Assembly (NCBI RefSeq): GCF_039634365.2 | Contig: NZ_CP155079.2 | Coordinates: 4,588,001 to 4,652,000, forward strand | DNA length: 64,000 nt | Reading direction: 5' to 3' | Source: Mucilaginibacter sp. PAMB04168 | GTDB lineage: Bacteria > Bacteroidota > Bacteroidia > Sphingobacteriales > Sphingobacteriaceae | Shown: positions 26,020-35,020 of the stretch, piece by piece | Layout: each line of letters begins with the position of its first letter | Position numbering within the stretch: position 1 is the first letter of the stretch | Program-made: the position numbers and the translations under genes | The notes under the pieces: model-generated | Databases searched by the model: none | What the model was told of the DNA's origin: nothing | What the model saw: only the letters and a program-made list of their open reading frames with translations

Positions 26020-28536
26020 TTAATTTACCATAAATACAGCGTTACTAAACAACAGCTTACCGTTTTCCCAAAAACTGCGGAACAGAGGATCATCGGTCAG
26101 GTAAACTATAGATCCACGGCCCATTGATTGTACGCCGAACAATAAACCGTTACTTAATTTTTCTTTGGCTTTTTGACCAGCAAAGCCTGATACATAACTA
26201 TCCTTTTTAAGCACACCCACATTTACGCCGCTGTTATCCAAATAATCGTAAATATCATCCCCTAATTTTAAAGTATAGTAAAAAGGAGGGTAACCATAAC
26301 CCAAAGGGTGTGTATTATCAAGGTAAACCTTAAATATAGCGCCCGGCACATTGTACTTTATCGATTCGCGGTCGCGGCTGTTATAGGCCGAAAGATCGGG
26401 CGTCTTTTTGCCGTCTTTATCATCCTTTTTTTCGTCCTTACTTTTTAAGGCAAATCCTTTTTTGTCAGCAAACTGGCGGATAGCACCTCCCATGGCAATC
26501 AGTTTGCCTCCATCATTAACCCAATCCTGCAAACGATCTAACGGAAAATTTGAGTAGCGGCCATCGGGCAATATTGCTACGTCAAAATCGCTCAGTTTAA
26601 TCCTGCCTAAATCCTGGTAACGTACAATAGATACCGGGTAACCAATCTGCTGTTCAAAAAAGTGCCATACCTCGCCCATATCATTGGCTGAGACGCCCTC
26701 GCCTGATACCAACATTACACGTGGCTTGGTTATAAAACCTACTGCGCTGGAACCCAAATCGGCACCGGTATCGGCAAAACCCGTGGCTAAAGGTGTAAGC
26801 GTGCGCGAGTAGCGTTCACTTATCTCGTTAATCATCCGGTCAAAATTGGGCTGACTGTTACTGGCACGTGTGATAATGATAGAACCGGCATTGAACTTCT
26901 TATTGCCCACTGTAAACGCATCTGATGCATAGCGCACCTTAATACCGTTTTGCAGCAATGCCGATAAAAACTTCACGTCTTCTACAGAGGTCCACTGCGC
27001 TACATAAGCATAGGCCTTTCCAGTTTGTACAGGTTTGGCTGGCTGATGTGCTAACACAACTTCTTCATTTTTGCCGGGTGCCGGTTTATTAATGGCGTCC
27101 TTTAATCCGTAAGCTTTTAAGCCATACGCATAAGGTAACGACCATGCGGTGATGTCATAGGTGTTAGAGTCTGCAATGAAAGTTTTGGGTTCTAACAGCA
27201 CATTCAACAATACCGCTTTGGGTTGGTAAGCGCTAATAACCATATCGTTTTTATTAATAGTAAAACTTTCGTTTTTACCATTAAAGTAGTTATAACCGCT
27301 GGCCTGTCGGCTTGTGCCTACCGAAAACGTAATTTGATTAGCGTACAATAGCTCTTGCAGCTTCCTCATCTTATCCTCATTGTCGTTTTTAACAACGTAA
27401 GTTTTATATATGCCGGGAGGGTTGTTTTGCCCATCATCAAAATACTTTTTATACTCCGCAAGTATTTTAGACGCATTATTAGATGCCGTTTCTACGGTAC
27501 TTAGCCCATTTGAGTGATGGTGAGCAATACGGTCGGCCAGGGTTAAGGTATCGCCGCTACGCATAGTAACTGCCAAACCACCTGTAGGCCCGCCACCCTG
27601 TTCGTAGGTCATACCAATAGAGCCGTTATAAAGCGGATAAGTATCACCGTATGATGGATAAAGTAAATCAAACACTTCTTTAGTAAAGTATAGCCAGCCA
27701 TTTTGGTCAAAGTACTTAGCGTTATTTTTGCCAATGGTAGTCTGAAACTCGCGTTGCCATGGCGTGATATCTTTATGAAAAGGCTCTGCAGCAGGTGCAA
27801 AATAATATGGGTTATTGAAGCCCTGCTCGTGAAAATCCACATGAATTTGCGGCAGCCATTGGTTGTACAACCCTACCCTGCCTTGCACTTCTTTTTGTGT
27901 TTGCCAGGCCCAGTCGCGGTTTAAGTCAAAATAATAATGATTTACGCGCCCGCCCGGCCAGGGTTCAATATGCTCGCGCGATGATGAATTGGGATCGGGC
28001 AGTAAGCCGCGTGTTTGGTTATAATAGTTTACGTACCGGTCGCGCCCGTCGGGGTTAAGGCAGGGGTCAATTACGATAACTGTATTTTTTAGCCAGGCTT
28101 GCGTACGCGTGTTAGCGGGGTTAACTAAATCATACAACGTTTGGAGCGCAGCCTCACTGCTGCTGGGCTCGTTGCCATGCACGTTATAGCTCAACCAAAC
28201 AATAGCAGGTGCGTTGCTCAAGGTTGCGGGTCCGTTACTTAAGCCGGCCAGGTAAAGATTGTGCTTTCGGATATCATCCAACCGGGCTATATTCTCTTCA
28301 CTGCCTACAAAAGCTACCATAAGCGGGCGCCCCTCATTAGTGGTGCCATAAGACTGTAACTTAACCAGTTTAGAGTTTTGTGCAACATGCCTTACATACT
28401 CTGCAATGCGGTAATGGTAAGTGTACTGACTACCCAGCTCATACCCTAAAAATTGCGCTGGAGACTGCAAGCCCTGGGCGGAAACTGAACGGATTAAGCT
28501 TGAACACAGCAATAAAAGCGTAAAGATTTTCTTCAT
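26020..28536 (-). CDS. Secreted M14 family zinc carboxypeptidase
   Basis: 838 residues with a signal peptide ending SVSAQG. The M14 catalytic domain is at about 35-370: zinc ligands H120 and E123 in SYNVHGNEPSS, H236 in IHVDFHEQGF, the substrate-binding DLNRDW (204-209) and catalytic E312 in GMTYEQGGG. The following 450 residues form a C-terminal region with a GATase1-like fold feel (VMLVSGEGVSANDMGEVW, LPDGRYSNF). It is the large Bacteroidota type of M14 enzyme, probably periplasmic or surface-bound, cleaving C-terminal residues or cell-wall peptides. It stands alone on the minus strand. Confidence 0.92.
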   Translation of the reverse strand: MKKIFTLLLLCSSLIRSVSAQGLQSPAQFLGYELGSQYTYHYRIAEYVRHVAQNSKLVKLQSYGTTNEGRPLMVAFVGSEENIARLDDIRKHNLYLAGLSNGPATLSNAPAIVWLSYNVHGNEPSSSEAALQTLYDLVNPANTRTQAWLKNTVIVIDPCLNPDGRDRYVNYYNQTRGLLPDPNSSSREHIEPWPGGRVNHYYFDLNRDWAWQTQKEVQGRVGLYNQWLPQIHVDFHEQGFNNPYYFAPAAEPFHKDITPWQREFQTTIGKNNAKYFDQNGWLYFTKEVFDLLYPSYGDTYPLYNGSIGMTYEQGGGPTGGLAVTMRSGDTLTLADRIAHHHSNGLSTVETASNNASKILAEYKKYFDDGQNNPPGIYKTYVVKNDNEDKMRKLQELLYANQITFSVGTSRQASGYNYFNGKNESFTINKNDMVISAYQPKAVLLNVLLEPKTFIADSNTYDITAWSLPYAYGLKAYGLKDAINKPAPGKNEEVVLAHQPAKPVQTGKAYAYVAQWTSVEDVKFLSALLQNGIKVRYASDAFTVGNKKFNAGSIIITRASNSQPNFDRMINEISERYSRTLTPLATGFADTGADLGSSAVGFITKPRVMLVSGEGVSANDMGEVWHFFEQQIGYPVSIVRYQDLGRIKLSDFDVAILPDGRYSNFPLDRLQDWVNDGGKLIAMGGAIRQFADKKGFALKSKDEKKDDKDGKKTPDLSAYNSRDRESIKYNVPGAIFKVYLDNTHPLGYGYPPFYYTLKLGDDIYDYLDNSGVNVGVLKKDSYVSGFAGQKAKEKLSNGLLFGVQSMGRGSIVYLTDDPLFRSFWENGKLLFSNAVFMVN

Positions 28537-28648
28537 AACGTTGTATGCATTAAAACTAACAAACTATTGTCAATTACCTTACGGGTTGCTATAAATAATT
28601 GACCGTTTGCCCAATTTTGAGTATCTTTAATACCCTTTATTTATATAC

Positions 28649-30799
28649 ATGACCCCTATACAAGCCCTGCAAAAATATTTTGGTTATACTCAATTTCGTC
28701 ATCAGCAGGAAGCCATTATACAACAACTGCTAAACGGAGGCGATGCCATGGTGCTGATGCCCACCGGCGGCGGTAAATCCTTATGCTATCAGTTACCGGC
28801 CGTATTGCTGCCCGGCCTAACCATTGTTATTTCGCCACTTATTGCTTTGATGAAAGATCAGGTAGACAGCCTGAACATTAACGGCATACCCGCGGCCTAT
28901 TTAAATTCAACACAAAGCAACGGTGAGCAGCAAGACATTATTAACCGGTTAAAAGCCGGGCAGATTAAGTTGTTGTACCTGGCACCTGAGCGCTTGTTTA
29001 GCTCTGAAAGCCGATTGGTAGGATTTCTAAAGTCGCTGCCCGTAAGCTTGATTGCCATTGATGAGGCACACTGTATTTCACACTGGGGGCACGATTTCAG
29101 GCCCGAATACCTGATGCTGTCGCATTTTAAAACGGAGTTCCCAGCCATTCCGGTTATAGCGCTTACCGCTACCGCCGACACCCTTACCCGGCAGGATATT
29201 AAAGAAAAGCTAGCCCTGCACCGGCCTGCCGAATTCGTATCCTCATTTAACCGCCCCAATATAAGTTATACTGTAGCGCCCAAGAAAAACAGTTACGCAC
29301 AACTGCTCGATTTTTTGGCTTCCCGTAAGGATGACTCGGGCATCATTTACTGTCTATCCCGTTCTTCTACCGAAGATGTAGCAGCCGACCTGCGTAGCCA
29401 GGGATATGCAGCCAAGGCTTACCACGCGGGTTTGGATAACGAAACCAAAGCCCGTAACCAGGAACAATTTCTGCGCGATGAGGTTAAAATTATGGTGGCT
29501 ACTATTGCTTTTGGTATGGGCATCAATAAATCGAACGTGCGCTATGTGGTACATTATGACCTGCCCAAGAACATAGAAGGTTATTACCAGGAAACCGGCC
29601 GCGCCGGGCGCGACGGCCTACCATCGGAGGCACTGCTGTTCTTTTCGGCTGGTGATGCGTTTAAGCTGCAGCGCTTTGCCAAGGTAGATGGCAATGAGGA
29701 GCAGAGCCGCATAATGCTTAAAAAGCTGGATGATATGGTTAAGTACTGCCAGCTACAAACTTGCCGCCGCCAGTACCTCATGCACTACTTTAATGAACAG
29801 TTCCCTGAGCATTGTGGCTCCTGCGATGTTTGTTTAACGGAGTTTAAAAGGTCCGACGGCACTATATTGGCGCAAAAAGCACTATCGGCAGTGGTGCGGC
29901 TTCATCAGCGGTTTGGCACTACCTACGTGATTGACCTGTTGCGCGGCTCCAAAAGCGAGAAGATCAGGGAAGAACACAAGCAACTGAAAACATACGGCAT
30001 TGGAGCCGACGTGAGCAAGGCCGATTGGCAGCGCTACTTAAACCAACTGGTTACCCAAGGCTACCTGCAGGTTACTGATGACGCTTACCCGGTGCTTAAG
30101 CTAACCCCTGCCAGTGATGCTGTGCTGAAAGGCCATCAAAAAGTGGAATTTATTGAAGCAAAAGCAATAGAAGTTGCGGCCGATATACAAACACCGGCAT
30201 ATGAGGGTGGCCTTTTGGAGGATTTGAAAACTGTACGCTACAATATGGCCATGAACGAAAATGTACCTGCTTATATCATTCTCTCAGATGCTACGCTGCT
30301 GGAAATGGCTACCTATTTGCCGCAAACGGCTCAGGAGCTTGGCCGGATATCGGGCTTTGGTGAGGTGAAACTAAACCGTTACGGTGCCGGATTTTTGCAG
30401 GCCATTAACGCTTACTGTGAGCAGCATGGGTTGTCGTCTCAAATAAGCAGCAAGCGGGCTAAGCCACCAGCGCGTGCCAAAACTAAAACAGCCCGTGCGC
30501 CTAAAAGTGGCACGCAGCGCGAGAGTTTTGAGCTTTACCGCTCAGGCAAAACCATAGCCGAGATTGCGGCCCAGCGCAGCTTGTCGGTCAATACCATCGA
30601 GTCGCACTTGTGCAGTTTTATACAAACCGGCGAAATGGATGTAACGGAGATAGTACCCCAGCAAAAAATGCAGGCGATACAAAAGGTGATAGAAAATTAC
30701 GGTGCAGACCGACTGGCCCCGCTTAAAGAAGTGTTAGGCGACGGCTTTAGCTATGCCGAAATTAAGGCGATGGTGAGCTGGACAAAGCGCGAAGAATAA
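28649..30799 (+). CDS. recQ: ATP-dependent DNA helicase RecQ with C-terminal HTH_40
   Basis: A 3'-5' DNA helicase for recombination and repair. The 716 residues include motif I MPTGGGKSLCYQLP (K43), DEAH at 138-141 in AIDEAHCISHWGHDF, motif III TATAD, motif VI ETGRAGRDGLPSE, a zinc site with C372, C389, C392 and C395, the RQC winged helix (about 405-510), an HRDC domain (520-592) and, after a basic linker (600-622), a helix-turn-helix HTH_40 domain (625-712, SGKTIAEIAAQRSLSVNTIE). The last domain is absent in the 609-residue E. coli enzyme but is common in Bacteroidota and Firmicutes RecQ. The gene is monocistronic. Confidence 0.96.
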   Translation: MTPIQALQKYFGYTQFRHQQEAIIQQLLNGGDAMVLMPTGGGKSLCYQLPAVLLPGLTIVISPLIALMKDQVDSLNINGIPAAYLNSTQSNGEQQDIINRLKAGQIKLLYLAPERLFSSESRLVGFLKSLPVSLIAIDEAHCISHWGHDFRPEYLMLSHFKTEFPAIPVIALTATADTLTRQDIKEKLALHRPAEFVSSFNRPNISYTVAPKKNSYAQLLDFLASRKDDSGIIYCLSRSSTEDVAADLRSQGYAAKAYHAGLDNETKARNQEQFLRDEVKIMVATIAFGMGINKSNVRYVVHYDLPKNIEGYYQETGRAGRDGLPSEALLFFSAGDAFKLQRFAKVDGNEEQSRIMLKKLDDMVKYCQLQTCRRQYLMHYFNEQFPEHCGSCDVCLTEFKRSDGTILAQKALSAVVRLHQRFGTTYVIDLLRGSKSEKIREEHKQLKTYGIGADVSKADWQRYLNQLVTQGYLQVTDDAYPVLKLTPASDAVLKGHQKVEFIEAKAIEVAADIQTPAYEGGLLEDLKTVRYNMAMNENVPAYIILSDATLLEMATYLPQTAQELGRISGFGEVKLNRYGAGFLQAINAYCEQHGLSSQISSKRAKPPARAKTKTARAPKSGTQRESFELYRSGKTIAEIAAQRSLSVNTIESHLCSFIQTGEMDVTEIVPQQKMQAIQKVIENYGADRLAPLKEVLGDGFSYAEIKAMVSWTKREE

Positions 30800-31130
30800 C
30801 AGGCTTTTCACCAATCATAGTTATCCCAATGGGGTGTTCGATACTGCGGGAAGCTGTTATGAAAAAGCTGATTACCCAAACCATAAAAGGTTAATGACAA
30901 CATTGTGTCAGTAAGGTGAACCTTATTAATCCTCAATTTTAGCTCAGCAGGTGTCCGTAAAGTACTATGCGAACACTTGTTCAGGACGAGACAGACAGTT
31001 GTAATTGATAGCCGGGCAATCACCCTTCAAGCATTATGAAGTTCTTTTTTGCCGCTAACATATCACCAATGACCGCTTTGTTGCAAGGGCCTAAAAATTT
31101 AGAAGAAAAGGGTGGCTTGAGCCTTACCAA
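30800..31130. other. Intergenic region downstream of recQ
   Basis: About 330 bases without a convincing gene. A 71-codon minus-strand frame at 30808-31023 ends in FPQYRTPHWDNYDW, which looks protein-like, but it has no recognised family, and its start and neighbours offer no support; it may be a gene remnant. Nothing else was seen. Confidence 0.35.
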
Positions 31131-31167
31131 TGCAAAACAAAAAAGCCACTGCCCCGCGGCAGTGGCT
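31131..31167 (-). terminator. Terminator of the ABC-GntR operon
   Basis: AGCCACTGCC (31144-31153) and GGCAGTGGCT (31158-31167) pair perfectly around CCGC; on the minus strand the stem is followed by TTTTTTGTTTTG. It lies about 24 bases beyond the stop of the last gene. Confidence 0.9.
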
Positions 31168-31190
31168 ATGAATACAAAACTAAAACTAAA

Positions 31191-31910
31191 TTATTGTTGC
31201 GGCACCAGTTTCAGCGCTTGGCCCGATAAGGTAACCATAGTGCTGTCGCCAAAGTGGTAGTTACCTTTTACAATGGTTGGGTTATCTAAATTTAACTGGC
31301 TGCGGCCTTTAAGTTGCAGGTTAGCCACCTGTATGGAGTTGCTGTTATAGATGAATAGTTCGGCTCTGTCTTTTGCTGTACCTAAATTAACGTTAAGCAT
31401 ACCCAGCTTATTCTTAGATAGGAGGATATCAACGCCCTTGTCTGCCGTGATACTAAGTGGCACGGTTTGGTTTAACCCTATTATTTCTATTCTTCCATCG
31501 CCGTTAGCGTTGTCCTCATCATGTGCAGTTTTCAATTGGTGCGTACTTAAGCCTTTTAATTTAGGACAGGTTATTACAATGCTAGCGTAGTATGGACGCC
31601 TGCGAAGATCTTTAGTAGTATCACAATTGATGTTGAGGGTTGTGCCCTGCTGTTCAATTTTTACCTGATCTTTCATATTGTCATCAACCCACACGCCATA
31701 CTTATCGCCCTGCTCTATTTTAACCCCTGCAATGTTAGTAGTGTTATGACTAATAGAATCAAAGTTACTCACTTTGAACTCTGTCATTCTGTAAAATTTG
31801 TTTTTGTAAGCACCCTTATCGTACTCGGCTTTCAGGGCAAAGTCGTACCCTACGGTGTAGGCTACTACAATAAGCACAGCTGCAAGCAATATTTTATTAC
31901 TGGTTTTCAT
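31191..31910 (-). CDS. GIN-domain-like (DUF2807) exported or anchored protein
   Basis: 239 residues from the ATG at 31910 (MKTSNKILLAAVLIVVAYTV), seven bases after the GntR stop. Residues 6-22 form a signal anchor. The rest is beta-rich, with FKVSNFDSISHNTTNIAGVK, VWVDDNMKDQVKIEQQG and repeating short strands such as VNLGTAKDRAELFIYNS and LQLKGRSQLNLDN, as in the right-handed beta-helix of head-GIN/DUF2807 proteins. It is the last gene of the ABC-ATPase, permease, GntR operon. Function is unknown; a periplasmic partner of the transporter or a stress-linked scaffold is plausible. Confidence 0.7.
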   Translation of the reverse strand: MKTSNKILLAAVLIVVAYTVGYDFALKAEYDKGAYKNKFYRMTEFKVSNFDSISHNTTNIAGVKIEQGDKYGVWVDDNMKDQVKIEQQGTTLNINCDTTKDLRRRPYYASIVITCPKLKGLSTHQLKTAHDEDNANGDGRIEIIGLNQTVPLSITADKGVDILLSKNKLGMLNVNLGTAKDRAELFIYNSNSIQVANLQLKGRSQLNLDNPTIVKGNYHFGDSTMVTLSGQALKLVPQQ

Positions 31911-31917
31911 GATGTGT

Positions 31918-32292
31918 TTAGTTTGAAAAGTTTTGGGCTTTAAAGGTTTCGTAATGCTGTTGTACCTCATTAAGGCTTATATCTAACAGGTACAGGCTCC
32001 TGAAAAAATCGGGTAGTTCCTGTTGTAAAAAACGCTCCTTACGTATTACTTTAATTTTCTCTAAAGCATCGGGCGCTACAAACAAGCCAAGTCCACGCTT
32101 ATTAAAAACCACTTCCTGATTTTGTAAATGTTCGTAAGTACGCATAACGGTGTTAGGATTTACTTGCAGCTCGCCTGCCAGCTCTCTTACAGAAGGCAAC
32201 TTTTGCTCGGGCTGCCATTTACCCAGTGATATATGTTCGCTCACATACGCTGCTATTTGCAGATATATGGCTTCTTTGTCTTTAAAATTCAT
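31918..32292 (-). CDS. GntR family regulator (YtrA subfamily)
   Basis: 124 residues, MNFKDKEAIYLQIAAYVSEHI. It has the GntR winged helix (about 10-75) with KLPSVRELAGELQVNPNTV and MRTYEHLQNQEVVFNKRGLGLFV, and a short C-terminal helical region rather than a large effector domain, which is the layout of YtrA-type regulators that control ABC transporter operons. It is the third gene here, after the ATPase and permease, four bases downstream of the permease stop. A dyad AGTGTA...TACACT lies at the head of the operon, matching the type reported for YtrA, so it probably represses its own operon. Confidence 0.9.
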   Translation of the reverse strand: MNFKDKEAIYLQIAAYVSEHISLGKWQPEQKLPSVRELAGELQVNPNTVMRTYEHLQNQEVVFNKRGLGLFVAPDALEKIKVIRKERFLQQELPDFFRSLYLLDISLNEVQQHYETFKAQNFSN

Positions 32293-32296
32293 GTAA

Positions 32297-33076
32297 TTAA
32301 ACCTCCTTTTCTCTAAGCTTAAAGTAAGCGCATCCCCACACTAAAACTGAAATGAGCATGGTAATAATAAAGTGAACCACAGGTGCATCAAAGCCAGGTT
32401 CAATACTGCGATAGTGCCCGCCATCGTCAAACCGCAAGTTTTCAAAAAGCACACCTTTGAAAATATCCCTGCCTATTATAGCCCGCAAAACAGGCTGGTT
32501 AATAAGCGTTAATACCAGTACAAAAATGAAGAACAAAAAAGCTGTTTTGATAAAATGCAGTTTCTCGAACCAAATTGCGCCGCAAAGTGTAAGTGCGTTA
32601 AATAATGCGTAGATGGTAAATACATAGTAAAACTTGCTGTTATCATCAAAAAGATCAACCAACTGCAATTTACCGGATGGAGACGTATTACTGATACTAA
32701 GTACAATACCATCAACAGCATAAAATAGACCAATGTACACCAATTGATAGATGATGAAAGAGTACACCCAACCAATTAAATATTTTTCGAGATGTGAAGC
32801 CGGCAGCGTTAGTACAGGTACTGCCTTCTTTTTATCACCTAGCTCCGCAAAGATTAAGCTGGTGAATATACTGCCGGCAAACAATAAAAAAATGACAAAG
32901 ATTACTCCTTGGGCGCCCGGTTGAAGATCTCCATGGTTTATGTAAGAAATAAAACCCAGGCTTATAAAAAACAAGCCGGCCAGCACAGCCGATGATAAAA
33001 GATAGGTTTTGCCATGCTCAAGCGTGTGCTTTTTAAACAGCATGATGAAACGCTTAAAACTAAATGTATTGCTCAT
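32297..33076 (-). CDS. ABC transporter permease (membrane subunit)
   Basis: 259 residues with about six hydrophobic segments (near 22-45, 55-75, 100-125, 145-165, 172-192 and 228-250), starting MSNTFSFKRFIMLFKKHTLE. It resembles the ABC-2 type membrane subunits encoded next to YtrA-like regulators. The loop between helices 2 and 3 has KKKAVPVLTLPASHLEKYLIGW, a motif recurrent in this Bacteroidota group. It overlaps no gene: seven bases separate it from the ATPase stop and four from gntR. Substrate is unknown; such exporters are often linked to cell-wall-active compounds. Confidence 0.8.
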   Translation of the reverse strand: MSNTFSFKRFIMLFKKHTLEHGKTYLLSSAVLAGLFFISLGFISYINHGDLQPGAQGVIFVIFLLFAGSIFTSLIFAELGDKKKAVPVLTLPASHLEKYLIGWVYSFIIYQLVYIGLFYAVDGIVLSISNTSPSGKLQLVDLFDDNSKFYYVFTIYALFNALTLCGAIWFEKLHFIKTAFLFFIFVLVLTLINQPVLRAIIGRDIFKGVLFENLRFDDGGHYRSIEPGFDAPVVHFIITMLISVLVWGCAYFKLREKEV

Positions 33077-33083
33077 GATAAGG

Positions 33084-33908
33084 TTATTTTAAAATTTCGG
33101 TTAGTTGTTTATTATTGCTGATAATGGCATTAAATAGTATTTCCATATCTACCTTGCCGTAATCGCCGTCCGTGTTCGGCGTAATGGCATTTAAACCCAG
33201 CATACTCTCTTCGGCATAAATAAAATCAGTACGGGTGGTTGGTATGTTGCCGAAAGTTAGCTTCTCGGCAATTTCATCAAGTGATTTGTTAACCACAATT
33301 TGGCGGTTATGTACTACCACTATGGTGTCAATCAAGTTATCTAAATCGCGTACCTGGTGGGTTGATATAATTACACACTGCTCATCACTTAAAGCCGAGG
33401 CAATAATTTTTCGGAACTGGCTTTTTGAAGGAATATCGAGTCCGTTAGTTGGCTCATCCATAATAAGCAGTGCCGTGTTGGTAGCTAAACCAAAGGCAAT
33501 CATTACCTTTTTTTGCTGACCGAATGAAAGCTTGGTTAAAAGCTTATCGGGCAGTACATCAAACTCCGATAAAAAGTTGGCAAACTGCTGTGGGTTAAAA
33601 TTTGGATAAAAGTGCCCGGTGCTTTCGGCAAACTGCGTAGCGGTTACCGCCGGCATGTAAATTTCCTCGGGTACAAAAAATACCTCCTGCAAAAAATCTG
33701 GCTGGCGTTTGGCGGCGTTGTACCCTTTTACGGTACACTTACCACTCCAAGGAAAAACCAACCCTGCCATGTTTTTTAGCAGGGTTGATTTGCCTGCACC
33801 ATTTTTGCCTAATAACCCATATATATGGCCGGGCTTTAAGGTTAGGTTTAGGTTATCGAAAAGCTTTTGCTTGCCATAACCAAATGTTAATTGTGATAAT
33901 TCAACCAT
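33084..33908 (-). CDS. ABC transporter ATP-binding protein
   Basis: 274 residues. Walker A is GLLGKNGAGKSTLL with K40, the signature is LSFGQQKKV near residue 140, Walker B with the catalytic glutamate is LLIMDEPTNGLD, and the switch histidine is in VIISTHQVRDLDN. The C-terminal 60 residues are a variable domain. It is the first gene of the operon, with its promoter and operator immediately upstream, and pairs with the permease next to it. The ATPase-first order with the regulator third is unusual relative to Bacillus ytr, where the regulator leads. Confidence 0.95.
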   Translation of the reverse strand: MVELSQLTFGYGKQKLFDNLNLTLKPGHIYGLLGKNGAGKSTLLKNMAGLVFPWSGKCTVKGYNAAKRQPDFLQEVFFVPEEIYMPAVTATQFAESTGHFYPNFNPQQFANFLSEFDVLPDKLLTKLSFGQQKKVMIAFGLATNTALLIMDEPTNGLDIPSKSQFRKIIASALSDEQCVIISTHQVRDLDNLIDTIVVVHNRQIVVNKSLDEIAEKLTFGNIPTTRTDFIYAEESMLGLNAITPNTDGDYGKVDMEILFNAIISNNKQLTEILK

Positions 33909-33911
33909 AAT

Positions 33912-33937
33912 AGTGTATTAGTTATATAGTACACTAC
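33912..33937. promoter_or_regulatory. Operator dyad of the ABC-GntR operon
   Basis: TAGTGTA (33912-33918) and TACACTA (33931-33937) form a perfect 7-base inverted repeat with a 12-base AT-rich spacer. It lies between the -7 box and the ATPase start codon, where a bound GntR/YtrA-type protein would block initiation. AGTGTA...TACACT is the dyad type known for YtrA. Confidence 0.75.
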
Positions 33938-33967
33938 AAATGTAGGTAAGTAATTTACATTAACAAA
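33938..33967 (-). promoter_or_regulatory. Promoter of the ABC-GntR operon
   Basis: On the minus strand TACATTTG (complement of 33938-33945) fits the TAnnTTTG -7 box exactly, and TTTG (complement of 33964-33967) lies about 18 bases upstream as the -33 element. The transcript would start inside the operator dyad. Confidence 0.75.
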
Positions 33968-34053
33968 TAATTTTTTAAATATTTTTATTCTCAGTTAAGA
34001 GGTGTAGTAGAATGGCCTATAAGAGCCGTAGTAGACACAGAATTTGAAGGGCC

Positions 34054-34878
34054 TCAGGCGTATAGGTTAGAACCGCAATACTTACAGTAATTGGCATCGC
34101 CATCATGCCCTTCGCGGCCGCAATTGGGGCATGACTCGGGCAATTCCTTCTTCTGCCGGGCTGCCATAGCCAGGTCATGCGTTAATATACCGGTGGGTAC
34201 CGCTATAATGGCATAACCAATAAGCATTACTACTGAGGCCACAAATTTACCAACAGGCGTAACGGGCGATATGTCTCCATATCCAACCGTGGTGATCGTA
34301 ACAATGGCCCAGTAAACACTCTCGGGGATGTTTGAAAAACCGTTCTCGCGTCGTTCCACCAGGTACATTATTGATCCTAATATTACGGCCAGCGTAAGCA
34401 CGGTAAGCAGGAAGATGCTGATTTTACGCAAGCTGCTTTTCAACGCCACGGTTAAAAAGTTAATTTCTGTAAGAAAGCGGCTTAATTTAAATATCCGGAA
34501 AACACGCAGCAACCGAAGCGCCCTGAATACCAGCAGTGATTGCGCGCCAACGAAAAATATGCTTAAATAAGAGGGAATTAATGCCAGCAAATCAATTATA
34601 CCCAGCGGACTAACAACATAGCTGAGCGGCCGTTTAATGCTTACTAACCTTAAAACATACTCTATAGTGAAAAGTATGGAGTAAGCCCATTCGAGATAAT
34701 AGAACAATTCGCCATACTTTTGGTGAATGTTTTGTACGCTATCCAGCATTACCACAATAATGCTGGTGAAAATAGCTATCAGCAAGGCTACGTCGAATGC
34801 CTTACCTGCCCGCGTGTTCGACTCATAAATAACCTCATGCAGTTTAAAGCGCCAGTCTTGAGGTTCGGGTAATGCCAT
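34054..34878 (-). CDS. Voltage-gated-type potassium channel with C-terminal zinc ribbon
   Basis: 274 residues with six membrane segments. S4 carries regularly spaced arginines (R119, R122, R125, R128 in FRALRLLRVFRIFKL). The pore has the K+ selectivity filter TTVGYGD at 196-202 and a following S6 with GYAIIAVPTGILTHDL. The cytosolic C-terminus is short and ends in a four-cysteine zinc ribbon: C250, C253, C265 and C268 in CPNCGREG and CKYCGSN. The family normally has no such ribbon in the better known members such as KvAP, so it may act in tetramer assembly or redox/metal sensing. The gene is single and preceded by a strong terminator. Confidence 0.92.
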   Translation of the reverse strand: MALPEPQDWRFKLHEVIYESNTRAGKAFDVALLIAIFTSIIVVMLDSVQNIHQKYGELFYYLEWAYSILFTIEYVLRLVSIKRPLSYVVSPLGIIDLLALIPSYLSIFFVGAQSLLVFRALRLLRVFRIFKLSRFLTEINFLTVALKSSLRKISIFLLTVLTLAVILGSIMYLVERRENGFSNIPESVYWAIVTITTVGYGDISPVTPVGKFVASVVMLIGYAIIAVPTGILTHDLAMAARQKKELPESCPNCGREGHDGDANYCKYCGSNLYA

Positions 34879-34958
34879 TTTTTTAAAGTAGAAGCCGTTG
34901 TGAAAAATGATTGTAACAGGTAACTAACACCCACATACGCAGCTTTGTGTTAGCACAG

Positions 34959-35011
34959 CCATTTATAACAAAAAAGCCCCGCTAACTGCGGGGCTTTTTT
35001 GTTATAAATGG
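34959..35011. terminator. Strong terminator between the S74-like gene and the K+ channel gene
   Basis: 24 perfectly paired bases (34959-34982 with 34988-35011) around TAACT, core AAGCCCCGC/GCGGGGCTT, with A- and T-runs in the stem on both strands. It ends the minus-strand S74-like transcript. Confidence 0.92.
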
Positions 35012-35020
35012 GTACTTACA

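Noticed and set aside
30808-31023. 71-codon minus-strand frame ending in FPQYRTPHWDNYDW
   Set aside because: The end looks protein-like, but there is no recognised family, no upstream support and no neighbour logic; left as a possible remnant only.
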